From Halorubrum salinarum (lineage in GTDB: Archaea > Halobacteriota > Halobacteria > Halobacteriales > Haloferacaceae): 64,000 nucleotides of DNA. The DNA lies in NCBI RefSeq assembly GCF_013267195.1, contig NZ_CP053941.1, positions 1 through 64,000 of the forward strand, in the 5' to 3' direction. Positions 34,259-42,251 of this stretch are shown piece by piece. Position numbers and translations under genes: made by a program. The notes below the pieces were generated by a model. The model saw only the letters and a list, made by a program, of their open reading frames with translations. It did no database searches and had not been told where the DNA came from. Each line of letters starts with the position of its first letter. The stretch's first letter is position 1.

Positions 34259-36133
34259 ATGTGCGGGATAACCGGCTACATCGGCGACGGCATCGCGCTG
34301 AATGACGGAGACAGCGACAGCGACGGTGCCGCGGGCGACGGCGGGGTCGCCGGCGTCGGCGACATCGTCCACGAGGGGCTCCGCAATCTAGAGTACCGCG
34401 GCTACGACTCCGCCGGCGTCGCGCTCGTCGGGGAGACGAGCGGGCTCACGGTCGCGAAGCGGTCCGGCGAGGTCGACAACCTCACCGTGCCCGACGTGCC
34501 CGACGCGGCGCTCGGCGTCGGCCACACGCGCTGGAGCACGCACGGCCCGCCGACGGACGCGAACGCTCACCCGCACACCGACTGCGTCGGCGACGTGGCG
34601 GTCGTCCACAACGGGATCGTCGAGAACCACGAGGCGCTCAAAGCCGAGCTAGCTGATCACGAGTTCACGAGCGACACCGACACCGAGGTCATCCCGCACC
34701 TGATCGAGGAAGAGCTCGCCGCCGAGCGCGGCGCGGACGGCCTCCTCGGCGCGGTCCGGGCCGTCGAGGACCGCTTGGAGGGGAGCTACGCGATCTGCGC
34801 GGTCCGCGAGGGCGACGACCGGATCGTCGTGGCGCGGCGCGGGAGCCCGCTCGTGTTGGGCCGCGACGACGACGCGACGTTCGTCGCCAGCGACGTGACG
34901 GCCTTCCTCGAACACACCCGCGACGTGACGTACCTCGAGGACGGCGACGTGGCGGCGCTGTCGGCCGAGGGCGTCGCAATCTACGCCGACGGCGATCTCG
35001 TCGACCGCGGCGTCGAGACGGTGACGTGGGAGGCCGACGCCGCCGAGAAGGGCGGCTACGAACACTACATGCGTAAAGAGATCCACGAGCAGCCCGAAGC
35101 CCTGCGGCAGACCATCGCAGGCCGGCTCGACGTGGACGCCGGCGGCGTCGACCTCGACGTCTCGTTCCCGCCGGGCTTTCTCGCGGACCTCGAAGAGATC
35201 CAGATCGTCGCCTGTGGCACCTCGAACTACGCGGGCCGGTACGCCGCGCAGCTGTTCGAGGAGCTCTCGGGAGTGCGCGCGACAGTTGAGATCGCCAGCG
35301 AGTACGAGTTCGGCGCTGGTCGCAGCCCGGACCGGACGCTCGTCGTCGCCGTGACGCAGAGCGGCGAGACCGCCGACACGCTGGGCGCGGTCCGGCGAGC
35401 GAACGCCGCGGGCGCGCGGACCTTCGCCGTGACGAACACGCTCGGGAGTACGGTGACGCGCGAGGTGGACGACACCGCGTTCATCCGCGCCGGCCCCGAG
35501 ATCGGCGTGGCGGCGACGAAGACGTTCGCCTCGCAGGTGGCGACGCTCGCGATGCTCGCGGTGGCGATCGGCCGCGAGCGCGGCGCGTTGGCCGCCGCCG
35601 ACGCCCGCCCCGTGCTGGAGGGGCTCCGCGACCTCCCCGGCGCGGTCCAGCAGGTGCTCGACGCCGAGTCGCGGGTCCGCGAGGCCGCCACCGAGTACGG
35701 CGACAGCGGGGCGTTCTTCTTCGTCGGCCGGCAGCTGGGCGTGCCGGTCGCTTTGGAGGGCGCGCTGAAGCTCAAGGAGATCTCCTACGACCACGCCGAG
35801 GGGTTCGCCGCCGGCGAGCTGAAACACGGCCCGCTCGCGCTGGTGACGCCCGACACGCCCGTGTTGGCCGTGCTGACCGACGGCGCGCGCGCCGCCGAGA
35901 CGATGAACAACGTGACCGAGGCACAGACGCGCGGCGCGCCCGCCATCGGCTGCGTCTCCGCGGACGAGGAGTACGGTACGCTGGACGTCTCGCTGCCGGT
36001 GCCCGACGTGGGCCTCGTCGAGCCGCTGGTCGCGAACGTCTACCTCCAGCTGTTCGCGTACCACGTGGCCAACGACAAGGGCCGGTCGATCGACAAGCCG
36101 CGGAACCTCGCGAAAAGCGTCACCGTCGAGTAG
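34259..36133 (+). CDS. glmS: Glutamine--fructose-6-phosphate aminotransferase (GlmS)
   Basis: 624 aa. It forms glucosamine 6-phosphate from fructose 6-phosphate and glutamine. The N-terminus MCGITGYIG exposes the Cys2 glutaminase nucleophile after Met removal. LEYRGYDSAG, GHTRWSTHG and HNGIVEN complete the glutaminase domain. Two SIS domains follow: VACGTSNYAGR with TQSGETADT, and VGRQLGVPVALEGALKLKEISY. The end DKPRNLAKSVTVE carries the conserved catalytic Lys. An acidic insert of about 15 residues (NDGDSDSDGAAGDGG) enlarges the first loop, a common haloarchaeal adaptation. Confidence 0.95.
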   Translation: MCGITGYIGDGIALNDGDSDSDGAAGDGGVAGVGDIVHEGLRNLEYRGYDSAGVALVGETSGLTVAKRSGEVDNLTVPDVPDAALGVGHTRWSTHGPPTDANAHPHTDCVGDVAVVHNGIVENHEALKAELADHEFTSDTDTEVIPHLIEEELAAERGADGLLGAVRAVEDRLEGSYAICAVREGDDRIVVARRGSPLVLGRDDDATFVASDVTAFLEHTRDVTYLEDGDVAALSAEGVAIYADGDLVDRGVETVTWEADAAEKGGYEHYMRKEIHEQPEALRQTIAGRLDVDAGGVDLDVSFPPGFLADLEEIQIVACGTSNYAGRYAAQLFEELSGVRATVEIASEYEFGAGRSPDRTLVVAVTQSGETADTLGAVRRANAAGARTFAVTNTLGSTVTREVDDTAFIRAGPEIGVAATKTFASQVATLAMLAVAIGRERGALAAADARPVLEGLRDLPGAVQQVLDAESRVREAATEYGDSGAFFFVGRQLGVPVALEGALKLKEISYDHAEGFAAGELKHGPLALVTPDTPVLAVLTDGARAAETMNNVTEAQTRGAPAIGCVSADEEYGTLDVSLPVPDVGLVEPLVANVYLQLFAYHVANDKGRSIDKPRNLAKSVTVE

Positions 36134-37017
36134 CGCCGAGTCGCCCACGGCCGCTCCGTGGGCGGCCGGGCAATCGAGTAGCCAACAGAAAACCAACAGC
36201 AGTGTGTGATCGACCCGATTGCGTTGGGTAACAGGCCCCGCTGGAACCCGCGGGCCGCGTGAGCGAACGGCTCTCAACGGGTTCGTGATTACAGCGACGC
36301 CTCGCCGCGTGTTCCGTTGCTGTGACGGACAACTGGCGGTGTAGTGTCGCGTTCTGACTGAGCTACACTGATTTCTCCCGCCGCAGTACTACGGATGTCA
36401 ACGGGTGAAACACCCCCAGCAAGCGTCCGGGCGCGACCGGTCCTGACGGACTCCCAAGCGAGCGGACGCCGTTGGTGCCTGCGGATCGCGCCGCAGTGTT
36501 GGACTTCTCTGTTCTGCCGCCAGAATTCGTCGCAAGCGGCCGGGCCACACGTCCTCTCAGAAGCCAAACATTCCAGATGCGTATCGGCAAGACACTCCGG
36601 GACCACCGGGGGTGTTCCGGGCGATCTCTGAGCTCGGCCACCTGAAATGTCGGGCGCCCTTTGGACGATACCCTCAGGGCGTGGAGTCGGAGCCAGCGCG
36701 TGCCACTCCACTGCCTGCCGGCGGTTTCGCGTGCGCGGCCCTGTACTCGCGTGTGAGCAGTGGCCGTCTCAGCGGCGTGTCGCCTCGGTCAGTTCCGAGT
36801 GCGCGTGTTACGCCCGTTCGCACGGGGAGTACTGCGGCCGGGAGCAGGGCGTGTAACTCCGGCAATTTCTCCGGAGAGCGGGGATTTCGCGGGAGAATCC
36901 CGTTTTCGGCGAGTGAAGTCCGAGGACTGGTCGGAACGCCTCGTGTTCGCTACGGTGGGCACTCGACACGACAGCTGGCACCCGGGAACCGTTCGACGAA
37001 TCCGGGGCTGCGGAGCG
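36134..37017. other. 884-bp stretch without a credible gene
   Basis: No open frame here shows haloarchaeal acidic composition or a known domain; the longest frames are Arg/Ser-rich mirrors of GC bias. Weak palindromic patches occur (for example around 36870-36900). On the minus strand 36289-36560 encodes fragments in two frames that faintly recall the C-terminal tail of haloarchaeal TnpB proteins (see next entry). The stretch separates the UDP-GlcNAc block from the N-glycosylation locus. Confidence 0.5.
36289..36560 (-). pseudogene. Possible decayed tnpB C-terminus
   Basis: In one minus frame the residues GVSPVDIRSTAAGEISVA, followed by a GTRGEASL end, look like the variable tail after the RuvC-III motif in haloarchaeal TnpB proteins. 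A shifted frame reads SNTAARSAG, similar to the NAARNI helix. There is no zinc finger or RuvC motif in one frame and no start. A weak call, offered because nothing else explains the stretch. Confidence 0.25.
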
Positions 37018-39753
37018 TTACCAGGTCAGCCCTTCGTAGGTGATCCCCTCGCGGCGTTCGATGATGCGGCGCCCGTCGACGACGATCGGGGTCGCCATCG
37101 CGTCGAACTCCGAATCGAGCGCGGCGAACTCGTCCCAGTCGGTGACGACGACCGCGCCGTCGGCGCCGTCGAGCGCCGCCGCGGCCGAGTCCGCGTACGT
37201 CACGTCGTCGACGTAGTTCGGGGCGTTGTCGGCCGCGACCGGGTCGTAGGCGGTGACCGTCGCGCCGCGTGCTTGAAGGTCCTCGATCACCGGAATCGCG
37301 CGGGAGTTCCGCATGTCGTCGGTGCCGGGCTTGAACGCGAGACCGAGGACGGCGATGGTCGCGCCGTCAACTCCGCGGTCACGGTGGTCGGCAAGGTGGG
37401 CGGCCAACAGTTCGACCAGCCGCGCCGGCTGGCGGTCGTTGACTTCGACCGCGGCGTTGAGCACCGCCGGCTCGTAGCCGGTCTCCTCCGCGGCCGCGAT
37501 GATTGCGGCGACGTCCTTGGGAAAGCAGTTGTGAACAACGAGACCATCCGTTGTCACAAACGTGTGATCGTCGGCGACCTCTAAGGAGTAGACCTCCGTT
37601 TCTGTTTCTTCAACAGAGACCTCACGGACCGGAACCGACGAGAAGCCCCCGTCTGCGGTGTGTCCGGTCGGCTTGATGTCGCGATCGTACTGGGCGAGCC
37701 GGTTTTCGATCCGTTCCCGTTCGTCTGTGAGGAACATCTCTTTCAATGCCGCGATCTGGTGTTTTGAACTCACACGGAGGAAGTGGGCCGGCTGTGTCGA
37801 CTTCGCCGATTCAGAGGTCTTGTAACTGGGCACAATACCGAGGCTGTGTAGGAGGAGCTGCATGCCGTCGATGAGCTCCTTGCTCACAGAACCATAATCG
37901 TAGACAACCGCGTTCGAGTGGCTCGTGTACTCAATGTGACCGTCACCTCTGAACAGCCCTGACAGTAGCGCCCGACGCTGCGATTCAGTTGCTTGGAATG
38001 CGCTGTCGGGGATCGCTGCGGAGTACGATCCGGATCCACAGCCGAGCCATTCGATGAATTCCGCGAATACGCGACTGGAAACAGTGATTTCCGTCGTAGT
38101 TTCGTGTTGTGACGTGCGATGTCGGATTCCTAATCGTTCGTAGTACGATTCGACCTCGCGTACGTACTCTGGCTCATCAGTTGGATGGAAACTCAGGGCA
38201 ACACGGCGGCGTGTCGTCGATCCATGACCAGACGTATCATCGTTGATGTGGCCTTCACTGAGGTAGTAGCCGATGAACCGCCAGAACTCCTCGTCAACCG
38301 GGAGCTTCGCCGGCACATATGTCTGTCCGCCACCCCGCGTCGTGTACAAGCTAAGATCAGCCCTGTCGACTGGTAATTCGTCTTCGTATGCGAGAAACAC
38401 ATCCAGCGGGAGGTAGTTGTCCCGAACAAGGTCCGAAACTTTGTGATAGTCGAACTGTCGGTTGTACTCTTGGAGGACCTCGTACACGTCGTCTTTGACT
38501 GTTTCAAGCGGTGTCGAGGGTTTCAGGTAGACGGACTCGTTGTCAAACGCGGTAGACGTCTTGATGATATCGATGAGATCAAACGTAGAGACAGGATCGC
38601 TTGGGAGGTCAGTCATCACTGGGATCGAATCACCCGGTTCGATTTCGGCCGCCGGCTGAATCGCACTGTCTTGTTCCGTGAGAGTGATTATTGGGTGGTC
38701 ATGCGTGACTGTGACTGTCTTGTTCATTTTCGTCCGGATCGTGTGGAGCGACCCCTCGTAGTGACGCCGCGTCGCTGCGTGAACTGGCTTGAATCGGAAC
38801 TTGCCGCTCGGAGACCGACTGAGCACGGCGACATCGTCGACGGTTTCTTCGGCGACGTACTTGTCAAAGAACTCGGTAAGTGTAAGATGGTTCACCCCCG
38901 TTTCGTCTTTCGTTAGAACGCGCTGGTCGCCTGTCAGACAGCTGCCGCCCCACCCCACACCGCTCTGGAGGAACTGCTCGCTGATCCGGTCGTCGAGGCC
39001 GATCGCGTCGGCGACCTCGTAGGCGTCGACGCCGAGCTCCTTACAGATGTTTCCGAGGTCGTTGATGAGGCTGACCTTCGCCGCGAGGAAGCCGTTGTTG
39101 GCGTACTTGATCATCTCGGCGGTGCGCGTGTCGGTCTCGACGACCGGCGCGTCGGCCGCCTCGACGAGCGGGGCGAACACCGCGCGCATGTCCTCGAGCG
39201 CGCGGTCGTCGTCCGCGCCGAGGACGACCTTGTCCGGATTCAAGAAGTCGTGGACGGCCGTCCCCTCGCGGAGGAACTCCGGATTCATCCCGACACCGAA
39301 TCCTTCGCCGGCGGTCCTCCCGCTCTCCGTTTCGAGGATCGGGGTGATCGCGTCCGCCGTCGAGCCGGGGACGACCGTGCTCTTGATGGCGACGGTGTGC
39401 CAGTCGGCTTTGTCGGCGAGCGCTCCGCCGAGCTGGCTCGCGCCCGCCTCCATGATCGACAGGTCGATGCTGCCGTCGTCGTTCTGCGGCGTCGGCAGAC
39501 AGAGGAAGGTCACGTCGGTGTCGCGGACCGCGGCGTAGTCGGTCGTCGCGCGGAGACGCCCCGTGCCCTCCGGCCCGGCGTGTTCGGCGATGAGTTCCGG
39601 GAGTCTCTCCTCGTGGATCGGCGCGTCGCCGGCGTTGATCGCCTCGACGACCGACTCGTCGATGTCGATGTTCACCACGTCGTGGCCCAGATCGGCGAAG
39701 CAGGCGGCGACCGTCGTGCCGACGTAGCCGCTGCCGACGATAGAGAGATCCAT
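37018..39753 (-). CDS. aglM: UDP-glucose 6-dehydrogenase (AglM-type) interrupted by an intein
   Basis: 911 aa, of which 440 remain after splicing, normal for the family. It oxidises UDP-glucose to UDP-glucuronate with two NAD+. The N-terminal NAD fold starts MDLSIVGSGYVGTTVAACFADLGH. LPTPQNDDGSID, IKSTVVPGST and MNPEFLREG follow, then the central helix with EMIKYANNGFLA. The active-site loop GVGWGGS-CFPKD is split by the intein exactly before the catalytic Cys. The C-terminal domain has LGLAFKPGTDDMRNSRA. The start at 39753 begins the Rossmann strand. The AglG-like transferase at 53965 would use the UDP-glucuronate; a TrmB-type operator lies upstream. Confidence 0.93.
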   Translation of the reverse strand: MDLSIVGSGYVGTTVAACFADLGHDVVNIDIDESVVEAINAGDAPIHEERLPELIAEHAGPEGTGRLRATTDYAAVRDTDVTFLCLPTPQNDDGSIDLSIMEAGASQLGGALADKADWHTVAIKSTVVPGSTADAITPILETESGRTAGEGFGVGMNPEFLREGTAVHDFLNPDKVVLGADDDRALEDMRAVFAPLVEAADAPVVETDTRTAEMIKYANNGFLAAKVSLINDLGNICKELGVDAYEVADAIGLDDRISEQFLQSGVGWGGSCLTGDQRVLTKDETGVNHLTLTEFFDKYVAEETVDDVAVLSRSPSGKFRFKPVHAATRRHYEGSLHTIRTKMNKTVTVTHDHPIITLTEQDSAIQPAAEIEPGDSIPVMTDLPSDPVSTFDLIDIIKTSTAFDNESVYLKPSTPLETVKDDVYEVLQEYNRQFDYHKVSDLVRDNYLPLDVFLAYEDELPVDRADLSLYTTRGGGQTYVPAKLPVDEEFWRFIGYYLSEGHINDDTSGHGSTTRRRVALSFHPTDEPEYVREVESYYERLGIRHRTSQHETTTEITVSSRVFAEFIEWLGCGSGSYSAAIPDSAFQATESQRRALLSGLFRGDGHIEYTSHSNAVVYDYGSVSKELIDGMQLLLHSLGIVPSYKTSESAKSTQPAHFLRVSSKHQIAALKEMFLTDERERIENRLAQYDRDIKPTGHTADGGFSSVPVREVSVEETETEVYSLEVADDHTFVTTDGLVVHNCFPKDVAAIIAAAEETGYEPAVLNAAVEVNDRQPARLVELLAAHLADHRDRGVDGATIAVLGLAFKPGTDDMRNSRAIPVIEDLQARGATVTAYDPVAADNAPNYVDDVTYADSAAAALDGADGAVVVTDWDEFAALDSEFDAMATPIVVDGRRIIERREGITYEGLTW
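37528..38940 (-). other. Intein with LAGLIDADG homing endonuclease in UDP-glucose dehydrogenase
   Basis: 471 residues, from C272 of the precursor to Asn before CFPKD. Splicing motifs are intact: Cys1 in CLTGDQRVL, the block B TVTH (intein 77-80), and the end DDHTFVTTDGLVVHN with the His-Asn pair. The +1 residue is Cys, which is also the enzyme's catalytic cysteine. Two LAGLIDADG-like helices are visible, FIGYYLSEG (222-230) and LLSGLFRGDG (325-334), each with an acidic residue, so the nuclease may be active. Base composition is visibly lower in GC than the exteins, a sign of transfer. Confidence 0.95.
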
Positions 39754-39903
39754 GTGGAGGTCACCTTCAACGGGTGGCCTCAAGAAGTGTTGGATCGTCG
39801 GAATCCGTCGAGAAGGTTGCGTTCGAGTGCTTCGAGAGATCGGCGGGCGTCGACCGTCGTCTCGCGCTCACCGGCTCGCCCGGTCAGCCGGTGAAGTCGA
39901 CGG

Positions 39904-40023
39904 CTACGCCTCGTCCGACTCCTCGTCGCGGCCTTCGGAGAGCCGCTCCCAGATCTCCGTACAGCCCGCGCCGTCGGGGACGTCAGCGAGGTGGGCGTCG
40001 TCAGCAGCGTCTGAGTTACTCAT
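39904..40023 (-). CDS. 39-residue acidic microprotein
   Basis: A short frame begins ATG (40023) and stops TAG (39904-39906). The protein starts MSNSDAADDAHL, is strongly acidic and contains GAGCTEIWERLSE in the middle, a pattern I recall in small haloarchaeal proteins. It lies between aglM and trmB. An operator-like palindrome covers its start codon, and a TTATTACG box lies about 30 bp upstream on the same strand, so it is probably transcribed and repressible, perhaps ahead of aglM. Confidence 0.6.
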   Translation of the reverse strand: MSNSDAADDAHLADVPDGAGCTEIWERLSEGRDEESDEA

Positions 40024-40035
40024 GTTCTGAGTAAC
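40015..40035. promoter_or_regulatory. TrmB-type operator 1
   Basis: GTTACTCA-N5-TGAGTAAC is a perfect 8-bp inverted repeat. It contains TACT-N8-GAGTA, the spacing I recall for the TrmB regulator of Halobacterium. It covers the start codon of the microprotein and lies 75 bp before the trmB ATG. Confidence 0.7.
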
Positions 40036-40109
40036 CGTATCGGCGCCCACGTAATAACTGTTCCGGCGGCACCAGTACGTACTTACGGAGCGAACGAGGA
40101 CGAACGGGC

Positions 40110-40991
40110 ATGACGGATTCCGGAGCGGACCTCTTCTCGCTGCTCGATCTGACGGAGTACGAAGCCGACGCCTTAGAGGAGCTGCTGCTGTTGGGCCGGA
40201 CGACGGCGCCCGACCTCGCGGAGGCGACCGGGATCCCGAAGGCCCGGATCTACGGCGTCCTCGACGCGCTCTCCGAGGCGGGGTACGTGAAAGTGATTCC
40301 GGGCCGGCCGAAGCGGTACGAGCCCCACGAGCCGGCGGCGATCGCCGAGCGGGCGGTCGAGAACCGTCGCCACGCCTACGAGCGATTCCGCGAGGACGTC
40401 GAAGCCGTCGAGGCGGCGTTCGTCGACGAGTACGCGCCGGTCCGCGACCGGGGCGTCGACGAGCTGAGCCCGACGGAGGACCTGTTCCACGTCGTCGACG
40501 TGGGCGAGCCGAGCGAGCGCGAGACGCGGCGGCTGTTCCGCGAGGCCGAGGAGGCGGTGTACGTGCTCTCGAAGAGCTTCGGCTACGTCGACGCCGTGCG
40601 CCCGGCGATGCGCGACGCGGTCGACCGCGGCGTCGACGTCGACGTACTCCTCCTCCATCCCGAGTCGCTGTCCGCGGAGAACCGTGAGCGACAGGCCGCG
40701 ATCCGCGAGACGCTCGCCGCGGAGTTCCCGTCCGTCTCCGTGCGCGTCAGCGACCGCGTGCTGCCGTGGCGCGGCACCTTCGCCGACCCGAGCCTCTCGT
40801 ACGAGTCCGGGCAGGGGCTGCTCATGGTCGAACAGGAGGAGGTGCCGAACCACCACCGACAGGCCGCGGTCACCGAGAACCCCTCGTTCGTGGCGGGGAT
40901 GTGGCAGTACTTCGACCTGCTGTGGCGCCACGAGAGCGTTCCCGCCGAACCGGGCCCCGACCCGGAACCCGGAGACGCCGGCGCGGAGTGA
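40110..40991 (+). CDS. trmB: TrmB-family sugar-responsive transcription regulator
   Basis: 293 aa. An N-terminal winged helix (about 8-75: LTEYEADALEELLLLGRTTAPD, IPKARIYGVLDALSEAGYV) is followed by a short coiled linker (about 85-115) and a C-terminal PLD-like/TrmB sensor domain (VYVLSKSFGYVDAVRPAM, VDVDVLLLHPESL). In haloarchaea TrmB homologues bind DNA when glucose is low and control gluconeogenic and sugar genes. Matching operators lie on both sides of the gene, before the aglM-side microprotein and before the SDR operon, so it probably tunes nucleotide-sugar supply for glycosylation. Confidence 0.85.
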   Translation: MTDSGADLFSLLDLTEYEADALEELLLLGRTTAPDLAEATGIPKARIYGVLDALSEAGYVKVIPGRPKRYEPHEPAAIAERAVENRRHAYERFREDVEAVEAAFVDEYAPVRDRGVDELSPTEDLFHVVDVGEPSERETRRLFREAEEAVYVLSKSFGYVDAVRPAMRDAVDRGVDVDVLLLHPESLSAENRERQAAIRETLAAEFPSVSVRVSDRVLPWRGTFADPSLSYESGQGLLMVEQEEVPNHHRQAAVTENPSFVAGMWQYFDLLWRHESVPAEPGPDPEPGDAGAE

Positions 40992-41080
40992 CGTGAGCGG
41001 ACCGGATCCGTCGTAAGCGAACCGGATCCGTCGGCGGCGTTATCACCGCGGCGAACCCAACCGCAAAGCATTTACTCGTA

Positions 41081-41101
41081 GTTACTCGATGTCCGAGTAA
41101 C
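41081..41101. promoter_or_regulatory. TrmB-type operator 2
   Basis: GTTACTCG-N5-CGAGTAAC is a perfect 8-bp inverted repeat with the same TACT-N8-GAGTA core and spacer as operator 1. It ends one base before the ATG of the sulfoquinovose-synthase-like gene, where binding would block transcription start. A partial extra half site TTTACTCG lies just upstream (41071-41078). Confidence 0.72.
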
Positions 41102-41102
41102 G

Positions 41103-42251
41103 ATGACCGTCCTACTCACCGGTGCCGACGGCTACCTCGGTTGGCCGACCGCGCTGCGACTGGCGGACCGCCTCGACGAGCGCGTCGTCTGCGTCGACGA
41201 CTTCTCGCGGCGCGACTGGGTCGCCGAGTCCGGGAGCGTCTCCGCAACGCGGATCGAGGATCCCGAGGAGCGCTTCGAGCGCGTCGAGAACCTCAGCTTA
41301 GTCGAAGGGGACCTCGCCGACCGCGACTTCGTGCTCCAGTTGCTGGCGACCCACGAGCCCGACACCGTGCTTCACGCGGCCGCGCAGCCCAGCGCGCCCT
41401 ACTCGTCGATCAACGGCGAGCGCGCGCTGTACACCCAGCGCAACAACGTCTCGATGACGCTGAACCTGCTCCACGGGCTCCACGAAACGGGGCTGTCGGA
41501 CACCCACTTCATCGAGACGACGACCACCGGTATCTACGGGGCACCGCATTTCCCGATCCCGGAGGGCGGCCTCGAAGTCGACCGGAAGGGCGGCTCCGAC
41601 GAGGTGCCGTTCCCGGCGATGGGCGGCAGCTGGTACCACCAGACGAAGTCGTTCGACGCCGCGAACATGCGGCTCGCCGAGTCGCAGTTCAACTTCCCGA
41701 TGAGCGAGGTGCGGACCGCCATCGTCTACGGCACGGAGACCGCGGAGACGCGCGACCACGAGAGCCCGACGCGGTTCGACTTCGACTACTACTTCGGCAC
41801 CGTCGTGAACCGGTTCTGCGCGCAGGCCGTGGCGGGGTACCCGATCACGGTGTACGGGAAAGGCGAACAGCGCAAGCCGATGGTGAGCCTCGAAGACGCC
41901 GTCGAGAGTCTCGTGCGGCTGGTCGAGCAGGGCCACTCCGGCGACGACGGGATCGACGTGTACAACCAGGTCACCCGGCCGATAGCGATCGTCGAGCTGG
42001 CGGAGACGATCGCCGAGGTCGGCGCGGAGTTCGACCTGGACGCTGAAGTGAAACACTACGAAAACCCGCGCGAAGAGGACGAAGAACACAAAATGGAGAT
42101 GGAAAACGAGCGGTTCCTCGAGTTGGTCGGCGGGCAGCGGCAGGATCTCGAGTCCGGAATCCGCGATGTACTCGGGACGCTCGTCGACGAGCGCGAGCGC
42201 ATCGCGGCCCACGAGGACCGGTTCCTGCCGGGCGTGCTGACCGATGAGTGA
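41103..42251 (+). CDS. UDP-sulfoquinovose synthase-like SDR (Agl3/SQD1-like)
   Basis: 382 aa. The NAD motif is TGADGYLGWPTALRL, as in plant SQD1 and Sulfolobus Agl3. Other SQD1-like blocks are present in order: LHAAAQPSAPYSSI then RALYTQRNNVSMTLNLL, TTTTGIYGAPHFPIPEGGLE, SWYHQTKSFDA (Tyr-x-x-x-Lys), VYGTETAETRDHE, RFDFDYYFGTVVNRFCAQA and NPREEDEEHKMEME. The enzyme makes UDP-sulfoquinovose from UDP-glucose and sulfite. It heads a three-gene SDR operon under a TrmB-type operator. The motif match supports this better than a generic epimerase name. Confidence 0.82.
   Translation: MTVLLTGADGYLGWPTALRLADRLDERVVCVDDFSRRDWVAESGSVSATRIEDPEERFERVENLSLVEGDLADRDFVLQLLATHEPDTVLHAAAQPSAPYSSINGERALYTQRNNVSMTLNLLHGLHETGLSDTHFIETTTTGIYGAPHFPIPEGGLEVDRKGGSDEVPFPAMGGSWYHQTKSFDAANMRLAESQFNFPMSEVRTAIVYGTETAETRDHESPTRFDFDYYFGTVVNRFCAQAVAGYPITVYGKGEQRKPMVSLEDAVESLVRLVEQGHSGDDGIDVYNQVTRPIAIVELAETIAEVGAEFDLDAEVKHYENPREEDEEHKMEMENERFLELVGGQRQDLESGIRDVLGTLVDERERIAAHEDRFLPGVLTDE

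Noticed and set aside
40173-40931. Antisense frame inside trmB
   Set aside because: GC-driven mirror frame; the sense TrmB domains are complete.
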